Source: CAYMUC01 sp964471865 (lineage in GTDB: Bacteria; Actinomycetota; Acidimicrobiia; Acidimicrobiales; Ilumatobacteraceae). From it: a DNA stretch of 30,796 nucleotides. Of this stretch, positions 23,423 to 29,953 are shown in pieces. Position 1 is the stretch's first letter, and each line of letters begins with the position of its first letter. Location: assembly GCA_964471865.1 (NCBI GenBank), contig CAYYHU010000025.1:1-30796 (forward strand). The letters are read 5' to 3'. Both the position numbers and the translations under genes were made by a program. A model generated the notes under the pieces. It was not told the origin of the DNA. It ran no database searches and saw only the letters and a list, made by a program, of their open reading frames with translations.

Positions 23423-23812
23423 TCAGGGCACCAGCGCGTCGATGAGGCGATCGGTGGCTGTCGCGAGACCGTTGCGAAAATCCTGATCACGTACCGGTTC
23501 GAGCCCATGGCGAGCCAGAGCAGCGCCGACGACCACCACGACGCACTGATGAGCCAGGGTTCGGAATTCCTCGAGTCGCCCCTGGGTGATGGCATCGGCG
23601 AAATGGTGCGAATCGACGAGTAGGTCGCGGATCTCCACGCGCACTACGCCACCCGATGGTGTTGGTGCGATGGGATCACAGATCTGAACCCCGGCGGTGG
23701 GACATCGCGACGCCGCATGAGCTTCGAGCACCGCAAACTCGACTGGACCCTGATCCCCCGCTCGCAACACCACATGCACCAACGACTCGTCCACGTCCCA
23801 CCTCCGCACCAT
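23423..23812 (-). CDS. Hypothetical protein
   Basis: A 129-residue reading frame from the ATG at 23812 (MVRRWDVDESLVHVVL); a GTG a few codons later or an ATG at 23854 are alternatives. No domain was recognised. The visible pattern is strand-helix mixed: LVHVVLRAGDQGPVEFAVLE, then GVVRVEIRDLLV, then two helices with FADAITQGRLEEF and ALARHGLEPV. Codon choice has the GC-ending third positions of its neighbours, and competing frames look worse, so a real gene is more likely than not. No ribosome-binding site or TANNNT element was found. It lies 109 bases downstream of the AIM24 gene on the same strand. Confidence 0.5.
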   Translation of the reverse strand: MVRRWDVDESLVHVVLRAGDQGPVEFAVLEAHAASRCPTAGVQICDPIAPTPSGGVVRVEIRDLLVDSHHFADAITQGRLEEFRTLAHQCVVVVVGAALARHGLEPVRDQDFRNGLATATDRLIDALVP

Positions 23813-23921
23813 CGGCGGCGACCGGTTCGGACGCCCGCTCCGTGGCATCCGCACCTTGATGGGACCACACCCGACGCGATCAGGGGCCCAGGACCCTCAG
23901 ATACCGAGTCGGGAGACGGCG

Positions 23922-24635
23922 TCAGTCCCGGGAGAAGAAACCGCCCGAGGCCCCCGAATTGGATGTTCCGATCATCGACTGGATCCACCCCAAGAACTCG
24001 TTGGGGTTACGTGTCTGGGTCCAGACCCGGCCCGGGCCGGTGAAGTCGAACACCAACCCTTCTCCGCTCTTGAAGGACTGCACGATTCCACCAGCGGCTT
24101 TACGAATCGCCATTCCCACGGTGTCCTCATAGGCGACCATGTGACCGGTGTCGAGGGTGATGTGCTGGCCCGGCTCGAGATCCCACACCTCGAGGGCGCC
24201 ATAACAGCCGAACACCGCGGTCCCCTCGCCTTCGAGACGCACGATGAAGCCGCCCTCACCTCCGAACATGTTCTTGAAACCACCCCAGCGGGTGTCGAGT
24301 GTCAGCGAGGGTTCGTTGGCAAGCCAGGACCCCTTGGCCACGAACAACGCCCGGTTGGGATGGACCTGATTCCACGTCACGTCTCCGGGTAGACGTGGCG
24401 CGATGTCGACGAAACCGCCCTGCTCAGGGGCGGAGTAGGTGGAGACGAAGAAGCTCTCACCCCCCAGCGCGGCCCGCTTGAGTGACTTGAGTAAGCCTCC
24501 TTCAGCCTTCGATGCCAACGTCACGCCCGCCGACATCACCATCATGGCTCCCGACTCGACACGAACATCTTCATGGGGCGCAAGGGTGAGACGGGCGACG
24601 CCAAAGGCCGGCCCTTGACGGCTCTGAACTTCCAT
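23922..24635 (-). CDS. AIM24/TIGR00266-family protein
   Basis: A 237-residue beta-rich protein with the tandem patterns of this family: VESGAMMVMSAGVTLASKA near the front, GGESFFVSTYSAP and GDVTWNQVHPNRALFVAKGS in the middle, and GLVFDFTGPGRVWTQTRNP near the end. The biochemical role is not established; the mitochondrial Aim24 relative affects inner-membrane organisation. The start at 24635 (MEVQSRQGP) is chosen because AGGAG stands 7 bases upstream; a longer reading has an Arg-rich, unlike leader. It is followed by the ZIP transporter gene's end 86 bases upstream on the same strand. Confidence 0.88.
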   Translation of the reverse strand: MEVQSRQGPAFGVARLTLAPHEDVRVESGAMMVMSAGVTLASKAEGGLLKSLKRAALGGESFFVSTYSAPEQGGFVDIAPRLPGDVTWNQVHPNRALFVAKGSWLANEPSLTLDTRWGGFKNMFGGEGGFIVRLEGEGTAVFGCYGALEVWDLEPGQHITLDTGHMVAYEDTVGMAIRKAAGGIVQSFKSGEGLVFDFTGPGRVWTQTRNPNEFLGWIQSMIGTSNSGASGGFFSRD

Positions 24636-24721
24636 GGTGTTTCTCCTCAGATAGCGACGGTCCGGGTGCGACGGCCATCGGGTGTGTCCACGAGCGTAGA
24701 GAACCTGCGGGCACTGCGAGT

Positions 24722-25459
24722 TCAGGTGACTCGGGCGGCGATCCCGAGCAGACCCAGACCGATGAGAAACGCCGCAACGACGCGGTGGCGCTGCCCCGCG
24801 GGCACCGAGGTGGTGGCTTCGGGAAGTAGATCCACGACACCGAGATAGGCGAAGTTCCCAGCGGCGAAGGGAACCAGAAGTGCGACGTCGACGTGTCCGC
24901 TCGCCCCCCACGCAATGACGGCGCCCAGGGTGAAACCCACCGCGGAGATCAGGTTCCACATCACAGCTGCCCGCCTGGACCAGCCCGAATGGACCAGGAC
25001 CCCGAAATCTCCGAGTTCCTGAGGAATCTCATGAGCCGCAGCGATCGTCCACGCCGTCACCCCAACCCTGGTGTCCAGGACGAAGGCGCCACCGACTGCG
25101 AGTCCACCCACCACATTGTGAAGTCCGTCTGCCACCAGAATGAGCCAGCCGACGGGACGGCGATGATCATGGGCTCGTCGATGGCAATGGTGCCAATGCA
25201 ATACACGCTCGAGCACGGCTATCGCCAGGCTTCCTGACACGGTCGACAGCGTGACGAGCAGCGGATCGTCGAGGGCGGCGGCACCTTCGGGAAGAAGGTG
25301 AAACACCGCTCCTCCGAGGAGAGATCCTGCAGCCAGACCGACCAGAGGGGGCATCAAGGCCTCGAACCGTTCGAGGCTGAGAGCGAGCGTCACGACTCCG
25401 ATCCCGGCGATCGCAGTCATGGCGGCACCCGCGAGAAGGATCCACCACAGCGTCGCCAC
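24722..25459 (-). CDS. ZIP-family divalent metal transporter
   Basis: A 245-residue polytopic protein from a GTG at 25459 (VATLWWILLAGAAMTAIAGI); an ATG at 25420 is the next option, and longer readings put an unlikely soluble leader on it. About eight helices are seen. The ZIP metal-site helices are clear: ADGLHNVVGGLAVGGAF (TM4, His-Asn) and AAAHEIPQELGDFGVL (TM5, HEIPQE). Between TM3 and TM4 lies a His-rich loop (HWHHCHRRAHDHRR) that may bind metal. It would move Zn, Fe or Mn into the cytoplasm. It shares a divergent region with the P450 gene. Control by the DtxR-type regulator at 15406 is possible but not shown. Confidence 0.88.
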   Translation of the reverse strand: MATLWWILLAGAAMTAIAGIGVVTLALSLERFEALMPPLVGLAAGSLLGGAVFHLLPEGAAALDDPLLVTLSTVSGSLAIAVLERVLHWHHCHRRAHDHRRPVGWLILVADGLHNVVGGLAVGGAFVLDTRVGVTAWTIAAAHEIPQELGDFGVLVHSGWSRRAAVMWNLISAVGFTLGAVIAWGASGHVDVALLVPFAAGNFAYLGVVDLLPEATTSVPAGQRHRVVAAFLIGLGLLGIAARVT

Positions 25460-25584
25460 GACGCGACTGCACACCAGGCTGGCTCCCCGCCACAGAGTCC
25501 AGTGACCCTGGCCGAAGCGCCAAGGGGTGACGCTGGCACGCTGTGGGCCGTCGAGTGACTCGTCAGGAAACCGAGCGCGATGGG

Positions 25585-25590
25585 TAACGT
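25585..25590 (+). promoter_or_regulatory. Candidate -10 element of the P450 gene (leaderless)
   Basis: TAACGT with 7 bases to the ATG at 25598. It lies inside the longer in-frame reading from 25580, which argues for the later start. Confidence 0.5.
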
Positions 25591-25597
25591 CGCCGCC

Positions 25598-26824
25598 ATG
25601 GGGAATGAGGGGGCTCGACCCGGGGATTGCGATGTCGCGTTCGATCTGGCATCCGAGGACTTCCAGTCGGATCCCACGACAGTGTTCGCGGCGCTGCGAG
25701 ACCGATGCCCAGTGCACCACAACCAGGAACCAGCCGAACATTTCGCGCTGTCCCGCGAGAACGATGTGACCTCAGCCCTCCGCGATGACGCCACCTGGTC
25801 CTCACGATTCGGCCCCGGGCTCGCCTTTGGCGAGATCGGAACCGGAGTGCTGGTGTCGAGCGATCCTCCACTCCATACCGTGGAGCGTCTGGCGATCTCA
25901 CGAGCCTTCAAGCCGTCGGTGCTCGAAGCGATGAAGCCCGAGATCACCAAACTGGTCGAAGGCCTCGTCGACGAGATCGATCCTGCGGGTCATGGGGACC
26001 TGATCTCAGAGTTGGCGATGCCGGTTCCCCTCGTTGTGATGTGTTGGATGTTGGGAACCCCGACCGACGACATCGAGCAGTTCCGATCCTGGGTGCTGCC
26101 GATGGCCGAGGGAGTCGCTCTCGCCGGAGGGCGAGGTGCCCATCCTCATGTCGCCGACGCATATCGGAACTACCACGCCTATTTCCGTCCCCACATTGCT
26201 CAACGGGCCCAAGCCATCGCCGATGGCGGGGAGGTCCCCGATGATCTGTTGACGCGCCTGTTGACCGTGGAACGTCATGGAGAACGTCTCACCGAGAGCC
26301 AAGTGCTCGGCTTTTGCCAGTTCCTTCTCGTCGCCGGGTCCGCGACCACCACCCTGCTCATCGGCAACATGGTGAAACGTCTGATCGAATTTCCCGATCA
26401 ATGGGCCGCCGTCGCCGAGGATCGGAGGCTCGTGGCCAACGCCGTGGAAGAGAGTCTGCGCTACGACTCCCCCGTCCATGGTCTGTTCCGAACGAACAAC
26501 GAAGCCGTCACCCTCCATGGCGTGGAGATTCCTGTGGATTCGAAGGTCTGCATGTTGTTCGGATCTGCGAATCGGGATCCACAGGCCTGGACCGATCCGG
26601 ATCGCTTCGATGTGACCAGGGACCTCAAGGATCTCAAGCGCCACACCGCGTTCGGTGTGGGTATCCACTACTGCTTGGGTGCGCCGCTGTCTAGGATCGA
26701 GGCGGCTGTCACCTTGGAGACCGTCTTGGATCGATGGCCTCAGCTTCGTCTCGACGGAGAACCCACACGAGTCAGCGCTGCGGTCCTCAAGGGCTTCGAG
26801 TCGCTGCCGGTGCGCTGGGACTGA
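25598..26824 (+). CDS. Cytochrome P450
   Basis: A soluble class I-type bacterial P450 of 408 residues. The K-helix ExxR is E285-S-L-R288, the heme-binding loop FGVGIHYCLG (352-361) supplies the thiolate Cys359, and ANRDPQAWTDPDRFDV is the usual PERF-like region. The I-helix reads LLVAGSATTT (243-252): Thr250 is kept but the acidic residue normally before it (AGxDT/ET) is Ala249, an unusual change at the proton-delivery site. It needs a ferredoxin and reductase, not present in the window. The substrate is unknown; lipid, steroid or xenobiotic oxidation is common for such enzymes. No biosynthetic cluster surrounds it. Confidence 0.94.
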   Translation: MGNEGARPGDCDVAFDLASEDFQSDPTTVFAALRDRCPVHHNQEPAEHFALSRENDVTSALRDDATWSSRFGPGLAFGEIGTGVLVSSDPPLHTVERLAISRAFKPSVLEAMKPEITKLVEGLVDEIDPAGHGDLISELAMPVPLVVMCWMLGTPTDDIEQFRSWVLPMAEGVALAGGRGAHPHVADAYRNYHAYFRPHIAQRAQAIADGGEVPDDLLTRLLTVERHGERLTESQVLGFCQFLLVAGSATTTLLIGNMVKRLIEFPDQWAAVAEDRRLVANAVEESLRYDSPVHGLFRTNNEAVTLHGVEIPVDSKVCMLFGSANRDPQAWTDPDRFDVTRDLKDLKRHTAFGVGIHYCLGAPLSRIEAAVTLETVLDRWPQLRLDGEPTRVSAAVLKGFESLPVRWD

Positions 26825-26834
26825 AACTCGATGC

Positions 26835-26883
26835 CGTCAGCTGGCAGTGATCCGGTGAGCCGGTTGCCCACCACCAGCTGACG
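26835..26883. terminator. Nested hairpin between convergent P450 and lipoprotein genes
   Basis: CGTCAGCTGG (26835-26844) and CCAGCTGACG (26874-26883) are perfect 10-base inverted repeats. Inside is a second stem, CCGG-TGAG-CCGG. The outer pair is flanked by two direct copies of AACTCGAT. The element fills the 68-base gap between two convergent genes. Confidence 0.5.
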
Positions 26884-26892
26884 AACTCGATA

Positions 26893-27231
26893 TCAGCCGT
26901 CGAAGCTCACGCAGTCGGCGATGACCTCGAGGCTCTCCTCGCCCTCGGCTGACACTTGAGGATCATCGATATTGGCCACGATCGCTTCGGCGTCGGCCTG
27001 ACTCAGACCCGAGACTGCGGCCTCGACACAGGCCGTGTCGATTGCGGCCCGAGCATCGGAATCAGTGAGACCCTCTTCGCCGAGCAACGACACGAAAAGG
27101 TCGATGATGGCCGCCGACGCGGCCGGTCGAGCGTCACTGGAATCCGAGGAATCCGAATCATCGCCACAAGCCAGGCCCATCACGGCGAGTGGAGGGACCA
27201 ACATCAGTCGAAAGGGGGTACGAAGGTTCAT
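26893..27231 (-). CDS. Small secreted/lipoprotein, unknown function
   Basis: A 112-residue protein starting MNLRTPFRLMLVPPLAVMGL and then AC, so the signal peptide probably ends at Cys22; the lipobox is atypical because Leu is at -2. An acidic Ser/Asp linker (GDDSDSSDSSD) is followed by helical sequence with SLLGEEGLTDSDARAAID and two cysteines (in DTACVEA and IADCVSF) that may pair. It resembles the many short acidic actinobacterial lipoproteins without a known job. The start has an AAGGA site about 7 bases upstream. The region upstream is AT-rich and lies opposite the CMD-family gene. Confidence 0.75.
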   Translation of the reverse strand: MNLRTPFRLMLVPPLAVMGLACGDDSDSSDSSDARPAASAAIIDLFVSLLGEEGLTDSDARAAIDTACVEAAVSGLSQADAEAIVANIDDPQVSAEGEESLEVIADCVSFDG

Positions 27232-27250
27232 GAGTGTGTCCTTGCCACGC

Positions 27251-27272
27251 GAGTTATTTCTATATTTTGTCG
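27251..27272 (-). promoter_or_regulatory. AT-rich promoter-like island
   Basis: GAGTTATTTCTATATTTTGT is strikingly AT-rich against the surrounding GC-rich DNA. It lies 20-41 bases upstream of the lipoprotein ATG on the minus strand. A promoter for that gene is the simplest reading, but no single -10/-35 pair could be chosen. Confidence 0.4.
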
Positions 27273-27364
27273 AAGGCACAGTAACCGTTCTGGCTGCTTC
27301 GCCACGCCACCCCGACTCATGCGACCCGGTATCCCGCACGGATCAGCCCTCGGTCGCAGCGCGG

Positions 27365-27370
27365 TAGCGT
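27365..27370 (+). promoter_or_regulatory. Candidate -10 element of the CMD-family gene (leaderless)
   Basis: TAGCGT with 5 bases to the ATG at 27376. This sets the start against a much longer in-frame reading that crosses the opposing lipoprotein. Confidence 0.45.
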
Positions 27371-27375
27371 CTGGC

Positions 27376-28005
27376 ATGGCCCGCCTTCGTCAGGTTCCCC
27401 GCGCCGAGGCCGACCCGAAACGGGTTCTGCCTCTTTACAACTTCCTTTTTGGCGACCGAGATCCTGTGTCTCAACCCGGAACCGATACCGGTACACCTGG
27501 TGACTGGTGGACGGTGTTTGCGCTGTCTCCCGATATTTTCGACCACAGCGTTCGGGGCTTCGCTTTGTACCGAAGCCCAAAGCGGCGCCTCGATCCTTTG
27601 CTACGCGAACTCGGGCAGACCCGCGCCGGATGGCTCACCGGGAGTCAGTTCGTCTACTCCCAGCACTGCAAGAGTTGTCGAGGCCTGGGCATGTCCGAGA
27701 CCAAGATCGCGGCGATTCATGCCTGGGAGGTGGCGGAGTGTTTCGATGCCACCGAAAGAGCCCTCCTCGCCTACACCGACTACCTCGTCGACCAACACGG
27801 ACGCGTACCCGAGGAGGTCATGGAGGCGCTTCGACAACGACTCTCGGATGAGGAGATCCTCGAGTTCACCTACATCACCTGTCTGTATTTCATGCATGCC
27901 GTGATGTCGCGAGCGCTGCGTCTCGAATTCGACGACCGCAACGACCCCATCGTCGAAGTCGACGCCCCCGACGGGTTCGACCCACGACGCTTCGCCAACG
28001 ACTGA
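27376..28005 (+). CDS. Carboxymuconolactone decarboxylase/AhpD-like protein
   Basis: A 209-residue all-helical protein of the CMD/AhpD superfamily. The redox-type motif is present as SQHCKSCRGLGM with Cys98 and Cys101, and the helices around FVYSQHC and LLAYTDYLV match the family. CxxC members act as thiol peroxidase partners or as decarboxylases/hydratases; the actual reaction here is not known. It precedes a VOC-fold gene by 24 bases on the same strand, so the pair likely forms an operon that handles one small organic substrate. Confidence 0.85.
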   Translation: MARLRQVPRAEADPKRVLPLYNFLFGDRDPVSQPGTDTGTPGDWWTVFALSPDIFDHSVRGFALYRSPKRRLDPLLRELGQTRAGWLTGSQFVYSQHCKSCRGLGMSETKIAAIHAWEVAECFDATERALLAYTDYLVDQHGRVPEEVMEALRQRLSDEEILEFTYITCLYFMHAVMSRALRLEFDDRNDPIVEVDAPDGFDPRRFAND

Positions 28006-28029
28006 CCCCTGACCGGGCCGGGAGGATTC

Positions 28030-28587
28030 ATGTCCACCAATGAACGTTTCGAAATCCGTGGCGTCAACCACATTGCGCTGGTGTCATCGGATATGGCTCG
28101 AACGGTCCGCTTCTACCGCGACCTGCTCGGCATGCCCCTGGTGAAGACCATCGATATGCCCGGAGGGGCTCAACACTTCTTTTTCGACATCGGCAACGAC
28201 GACTGTCTGGCCTTCTTTTGGTTCCCAGGTTCTCCTCCGTCGACACCCGGTGTCTCCAACGCCCCCGGGTTGCCCGACCGTGTCGACATCACCACGGCAC
28301 ACGGGTCGCTCAACCATCTGGCCTTCGACGTCCCACTCGAACATTTCGAGACCTACCGCCAACGCCTCATCGACGCCGGCGTCGAAGTGTCGATGATCCT
28401 CGATCACGATGACAGCGAGTATCAGATCGCCCGGGAGTTCCACCCCGGAGTCTTCGTACGATCGTTCTACTTCCGCGATCCCGACGGCATCCTGCTCGAG
28501 TTCGCCGCATGGACCCGCGAGATGGGCCGACCGTCAGACATCACCGTGCGTCCGGTGGACTCCACGGGGAATCACGTGGACGTGTGA
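28030..28587 (+). CDS. VOC-family (glyoxalase/dioxygenase-fold) protein
   Basis: A 185-residue protein with two beta-alpha-beta-beta-beta modules. Metal ligands expected for the fold are visible: His14 in GVNHIALVS, His96 in SLNHLAFDV and Glu157 in GILLEFAAW; YFRDPDG precedes the last. VOC metalloenzymes include glyoxalase I, ring-cleaving dioxygenases and epimerases; the exact reaction cannot be read. The GGGAGG site is 4 bases before the ATG, unlike the leaderless genes. It lies downstream of the CMD-family gene and is probably co-transcribed. Confidence 0.85.
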   Translation: MSTNERFEIRGVNHIALVSSDMARTVRFYRDLLGMPLVKTIDMPGGAQHFFFDIGNDDCLAFFWFPGSPPSTPGVSNAPGLPDRVDITTAHGSLNHLAFDVPLEHFETYRQRLIDAGVEVSMILDHDDSEYQIAREFHPGVFVRSFYFRDPDGILLEFAAWTREMGRPSDITVRPVDSTGNHVDV

Positions 28588-28604
28588 AGACTTCCAACAC
28601 CCGC

Positions 28605-28638
28605 GAGGGAGAAGGAGCGCCAGCGGTTCTGGTCCCTC
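28605..28638. terminator. Interrupted hairpin after the VOC gene
   Basis: GAGGGA (28605-28610) pairs with TCCCTC (28633-28638), and inside lies CCAG-CGGTT-CTGG. Nine unpaired bases sit on one side only. It lies 18 bases past the VOC stop and before the convergent DUF4287 gene. The rest of the 28588-28741 gap shows nothing clear. Confidence 0.35.
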
Positions 28639-28741
28639 CTGAGGCCGAGACGAAGACACGACACTCGGGCGCGATGCGCTGACGACATCGGACCCTCGTC
28701 GACCTCGAACTGACTGAGCCCCCACAAGCGCCAGGTGGCCG

Positions 28742-29296
28742 TCAGGGCTGTGGCGAGATCTGTACCGCGATCAGGGTGCGGATGAGCTCGGTGTCGACAT
28801 CCCAATCATTGGGAACGCGAATGGTCTTCACATTGCGGTGAAGACCATTCAGCCGGTCGGCGACATGATCCAGGGCCCCGGGGTCCCAGGGCGCTAACAG
28901 GAGATGATGTGTCGCTGCGCTCAGACCGAACACGTAACGGGAACCGGCGCGCACCATTGGTTGGTTCCAGGCGATGACGGCTTCGAGATCGGGGAACTCG
29001 GCGGCGATGACACCAAACACACACGCCACCGTGGAGCGCTGGGACTCGGGCAACTGCTCGATGTAGTGCGCCACGCTGTCGAAGCGCCGCGTCGTCGTGG
29101 ATCCTTTCGTATACATCACCAACGCGTTGGCATGAGATCGAGTGAACCCGTACTCGATCTGGAGTACCGCCATCTGCTCGTCGTACTTGGCCCCGGCGAG
29201 GCCCGACATCACCTCATGCCAATACGACATCGGTTGACCGGTCCGCTTCTCGATAGCCGGGAAGTGACGCTCTCGGCTGGCGTCGTTGGTGTCCAC
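28742..29296 (-). CDS. DUF4287/DUF1801 domain protein
   Basis: A 184-residue protein from a GTG at 29296. The N-terminal part (about 10-65; AIEKRTGQPMSYWHEVMSGL, GFTRSHANALVMYTKG) matches DUF4287. The C-terminal part (about 70-180; EAVIAWNQPMVRAGSRYVFG) matches DUF1801/YdhG-like proteins. The two domains occur together in many actinobacteria, but I know no role. TAGAGT lies six bases before the GTG, so it is probably leaderless with its own promoter although it lies after the hepT remnant on the same strand. Confidence 0.85.
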   Translation of the reverse strand: MDTNDASRERHFPAIEKRTGQPMSYWHEVMSGLAGAKYDEQMAVLQIEYGFTRSHANALVMYTKGSTTTRRFDSVAHYIEQLPESQRSTVACVFGVIAAEFPDLEAVIAWNQPMVRAGSRYVFGLSAATHHLLLAPWDPGALDHVADRLNGLHRNVKTIRVPNDWDVDTELIRTLIAVQISPQP

Positions 29297-29302
29297 ACGC
29301 GC

Positions 29303-29308
29303 ACTCTA
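29303..29308 (-). promoter_or_regulatory. Candidate -10 element of the DUF4287 gene (leaderless)
   Basis: TAGAGT on the minus strand, 6 bases from the GTG at 29296. Confidence 0.5.
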
Positions 29309-29309
29309 C

Positions 29310-29326
29310 GAGGGCTCGTCGCCCTC
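29310..29326. terminator. Hairpin just upstream of the DUF4287 promoter
   Basis: GAGGGC-TCGTC-GCCCTC forms a six-base stem that ends one base from the DUF4287 -10 hexamer. It lies after the stop of the hepT remnant, so it may end that transcript, or act as an operator in the -10/-35 spacer. Confidence 0.3.
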
Positions 29327-29373
29327 AGATCAGCCTCGAGGTGACGGACCTGGTCCTCACCGCCGCACGGCTG

Positions 29374-29607
29374 TCACGCGTTCCTGAGCCAGGAGCCGAC
29401 GGCCGCGACGAACTCGTCGAACTCGTCGAGCCGCTCGAGAGCATTCATCACGATTGCGACGTCGAGCGTGGCGTACTGGTGCACCAGGACGTTGCGAAAT
29501 CCGACGGCCCGGGCCAAAGACTCGGCCAGCATTGGGCTCACGACACCGCGAGTTCCCAGAGCGCGAAGCGCATCAGCATCCGAATCGGGAGGGTCTGCCG
29601 CGGGTTG
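29374..29607 (-). pseudogene. hepT: Truncated HepT-type toxin (MntA/HepT system), interrupted by IS3 element
   Basis: The last about 75 residues match the C-terminal half of HepT (DUF86) proteins: PDSDADALRALGTRGVV, then the RNase-type motif RNVLVHQY (RNxxxHxY, Arg and His in their usual places), then ALERLDEFDEFVAAVGSW. Full HepT proteins are about 130-145 residues, so the N-terminal helices are missing. The homology stops where the IS3 element begins; codons read beyond that point are IS DNA. HepT toxins are paired with an upstream MntA nucleotidyltransferase antitoxin; if present, it would lie beyond the insertion, outside the window. The remnant is probably inactive. Confidence 0.7.
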
Positions 29608-29659
29608 AGGTGACATCTGAGCTGGCTTGTCCGCGAGGGCGGCCTGAGAGGATGACACC

Positions 29660-29953
29660 ATGCCCAAGCCCTATCCACAGGAGTTCCGCGACGATGTCGT
29701 GAAGGTCGCCCGTCGGCGTCCCGAGGGGACGACGCTGGAGGAAATCGCCCATGATTTCGGGATTCATCCGATGACGCTGACGAAATGGCTCCGCCAGGCT
29801 GCTGTCGATGATGGCGAACGCCTCGGGTCGACCACGGTGGAGTCGGCGGAGAACCGTGAGTTGAAGCGTCGGGTCCGGCTGCTGGAGCAGGAAAACGAGG
29901 TGTTGCGCCGCGCTGCTGCGTATCTCGGGCAGGCGAACCTCCCAAAAGGATGA
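29660..29953 (+). CDS. IS3-family transposase OrfA
   Basis: A 97-residue DNA-binding subunit: PYPQEFRDDVVKVARRRPEG and TLEEIAHDFGIHPMTLTKWL form the helix-turn-helix (about 24-44). ELKRRVRLLEQENEVLRRAA (about 68-87) is the leucine-zipper-like coiled coil used for multimerisation. It binds the terminal repeats. Its stop overlaps the orfB start (ATGATG), and a CCCAAAA heptamer precedes the stop. Confidence 0.92.
   Translation: MPKPYPQEFRDDVVKVARRRPEGTTLEEIAHDFGIHPMTLTKWLRQAAVDDGERLGSTTVESAENRELKRRVRLLEQENEVLRRAAAYLGQANLPKG
29941..29947 (+). other. Candidate -1 ribosomal frameshift heptamer between orfA and orfB
   Basis: C CCA AAA in the orfA reading frame fits X XXY YYZ. A -1 slip continues open into orfB (AAA AGG ATG ATG), giving an OrfAB fusion as in other IS3 elements. 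Confidence 0.5.

Noticed and set aside
23000..23623. Plus-strand frame opposite the PG-binding lipoprotein and its upstream region
   Set aside because: No recognisable domain, low-complexity Thr/Val/Ala tracts mirrored from the lipoprotein linker; the minus-strand lipoprotein has a real signal peptide.
25580..25597. P450 start at 25580
   Set aside because: TAACGT with the right spacing for the 25598 ATG lies inside this stretch, and no ribosome-binding site precedes 25580.
26956..27375. N-terminal extension of the CMD-family gene
   Set aside because: It crosses the opposing lipoprotein and has no family similarity; the TAGCGT before 27376 and the family length favour the later start.
25598..28587. 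P450, CMD and VOC genes as a natural-product cluster
   Set aside because: No synthase, tailoring or transport genes of such a cluster accompany them, and a convergent junction splits the P450 from the pair.
28742..29607. DUF4287 gene and the hepT remnant as a toxin-antitoxin pair
   Set aside because: The DUF4287/DUF1801 protein has its own candidate promoter and is not a known MntA-type antitoxin, which normally precedes hepT.
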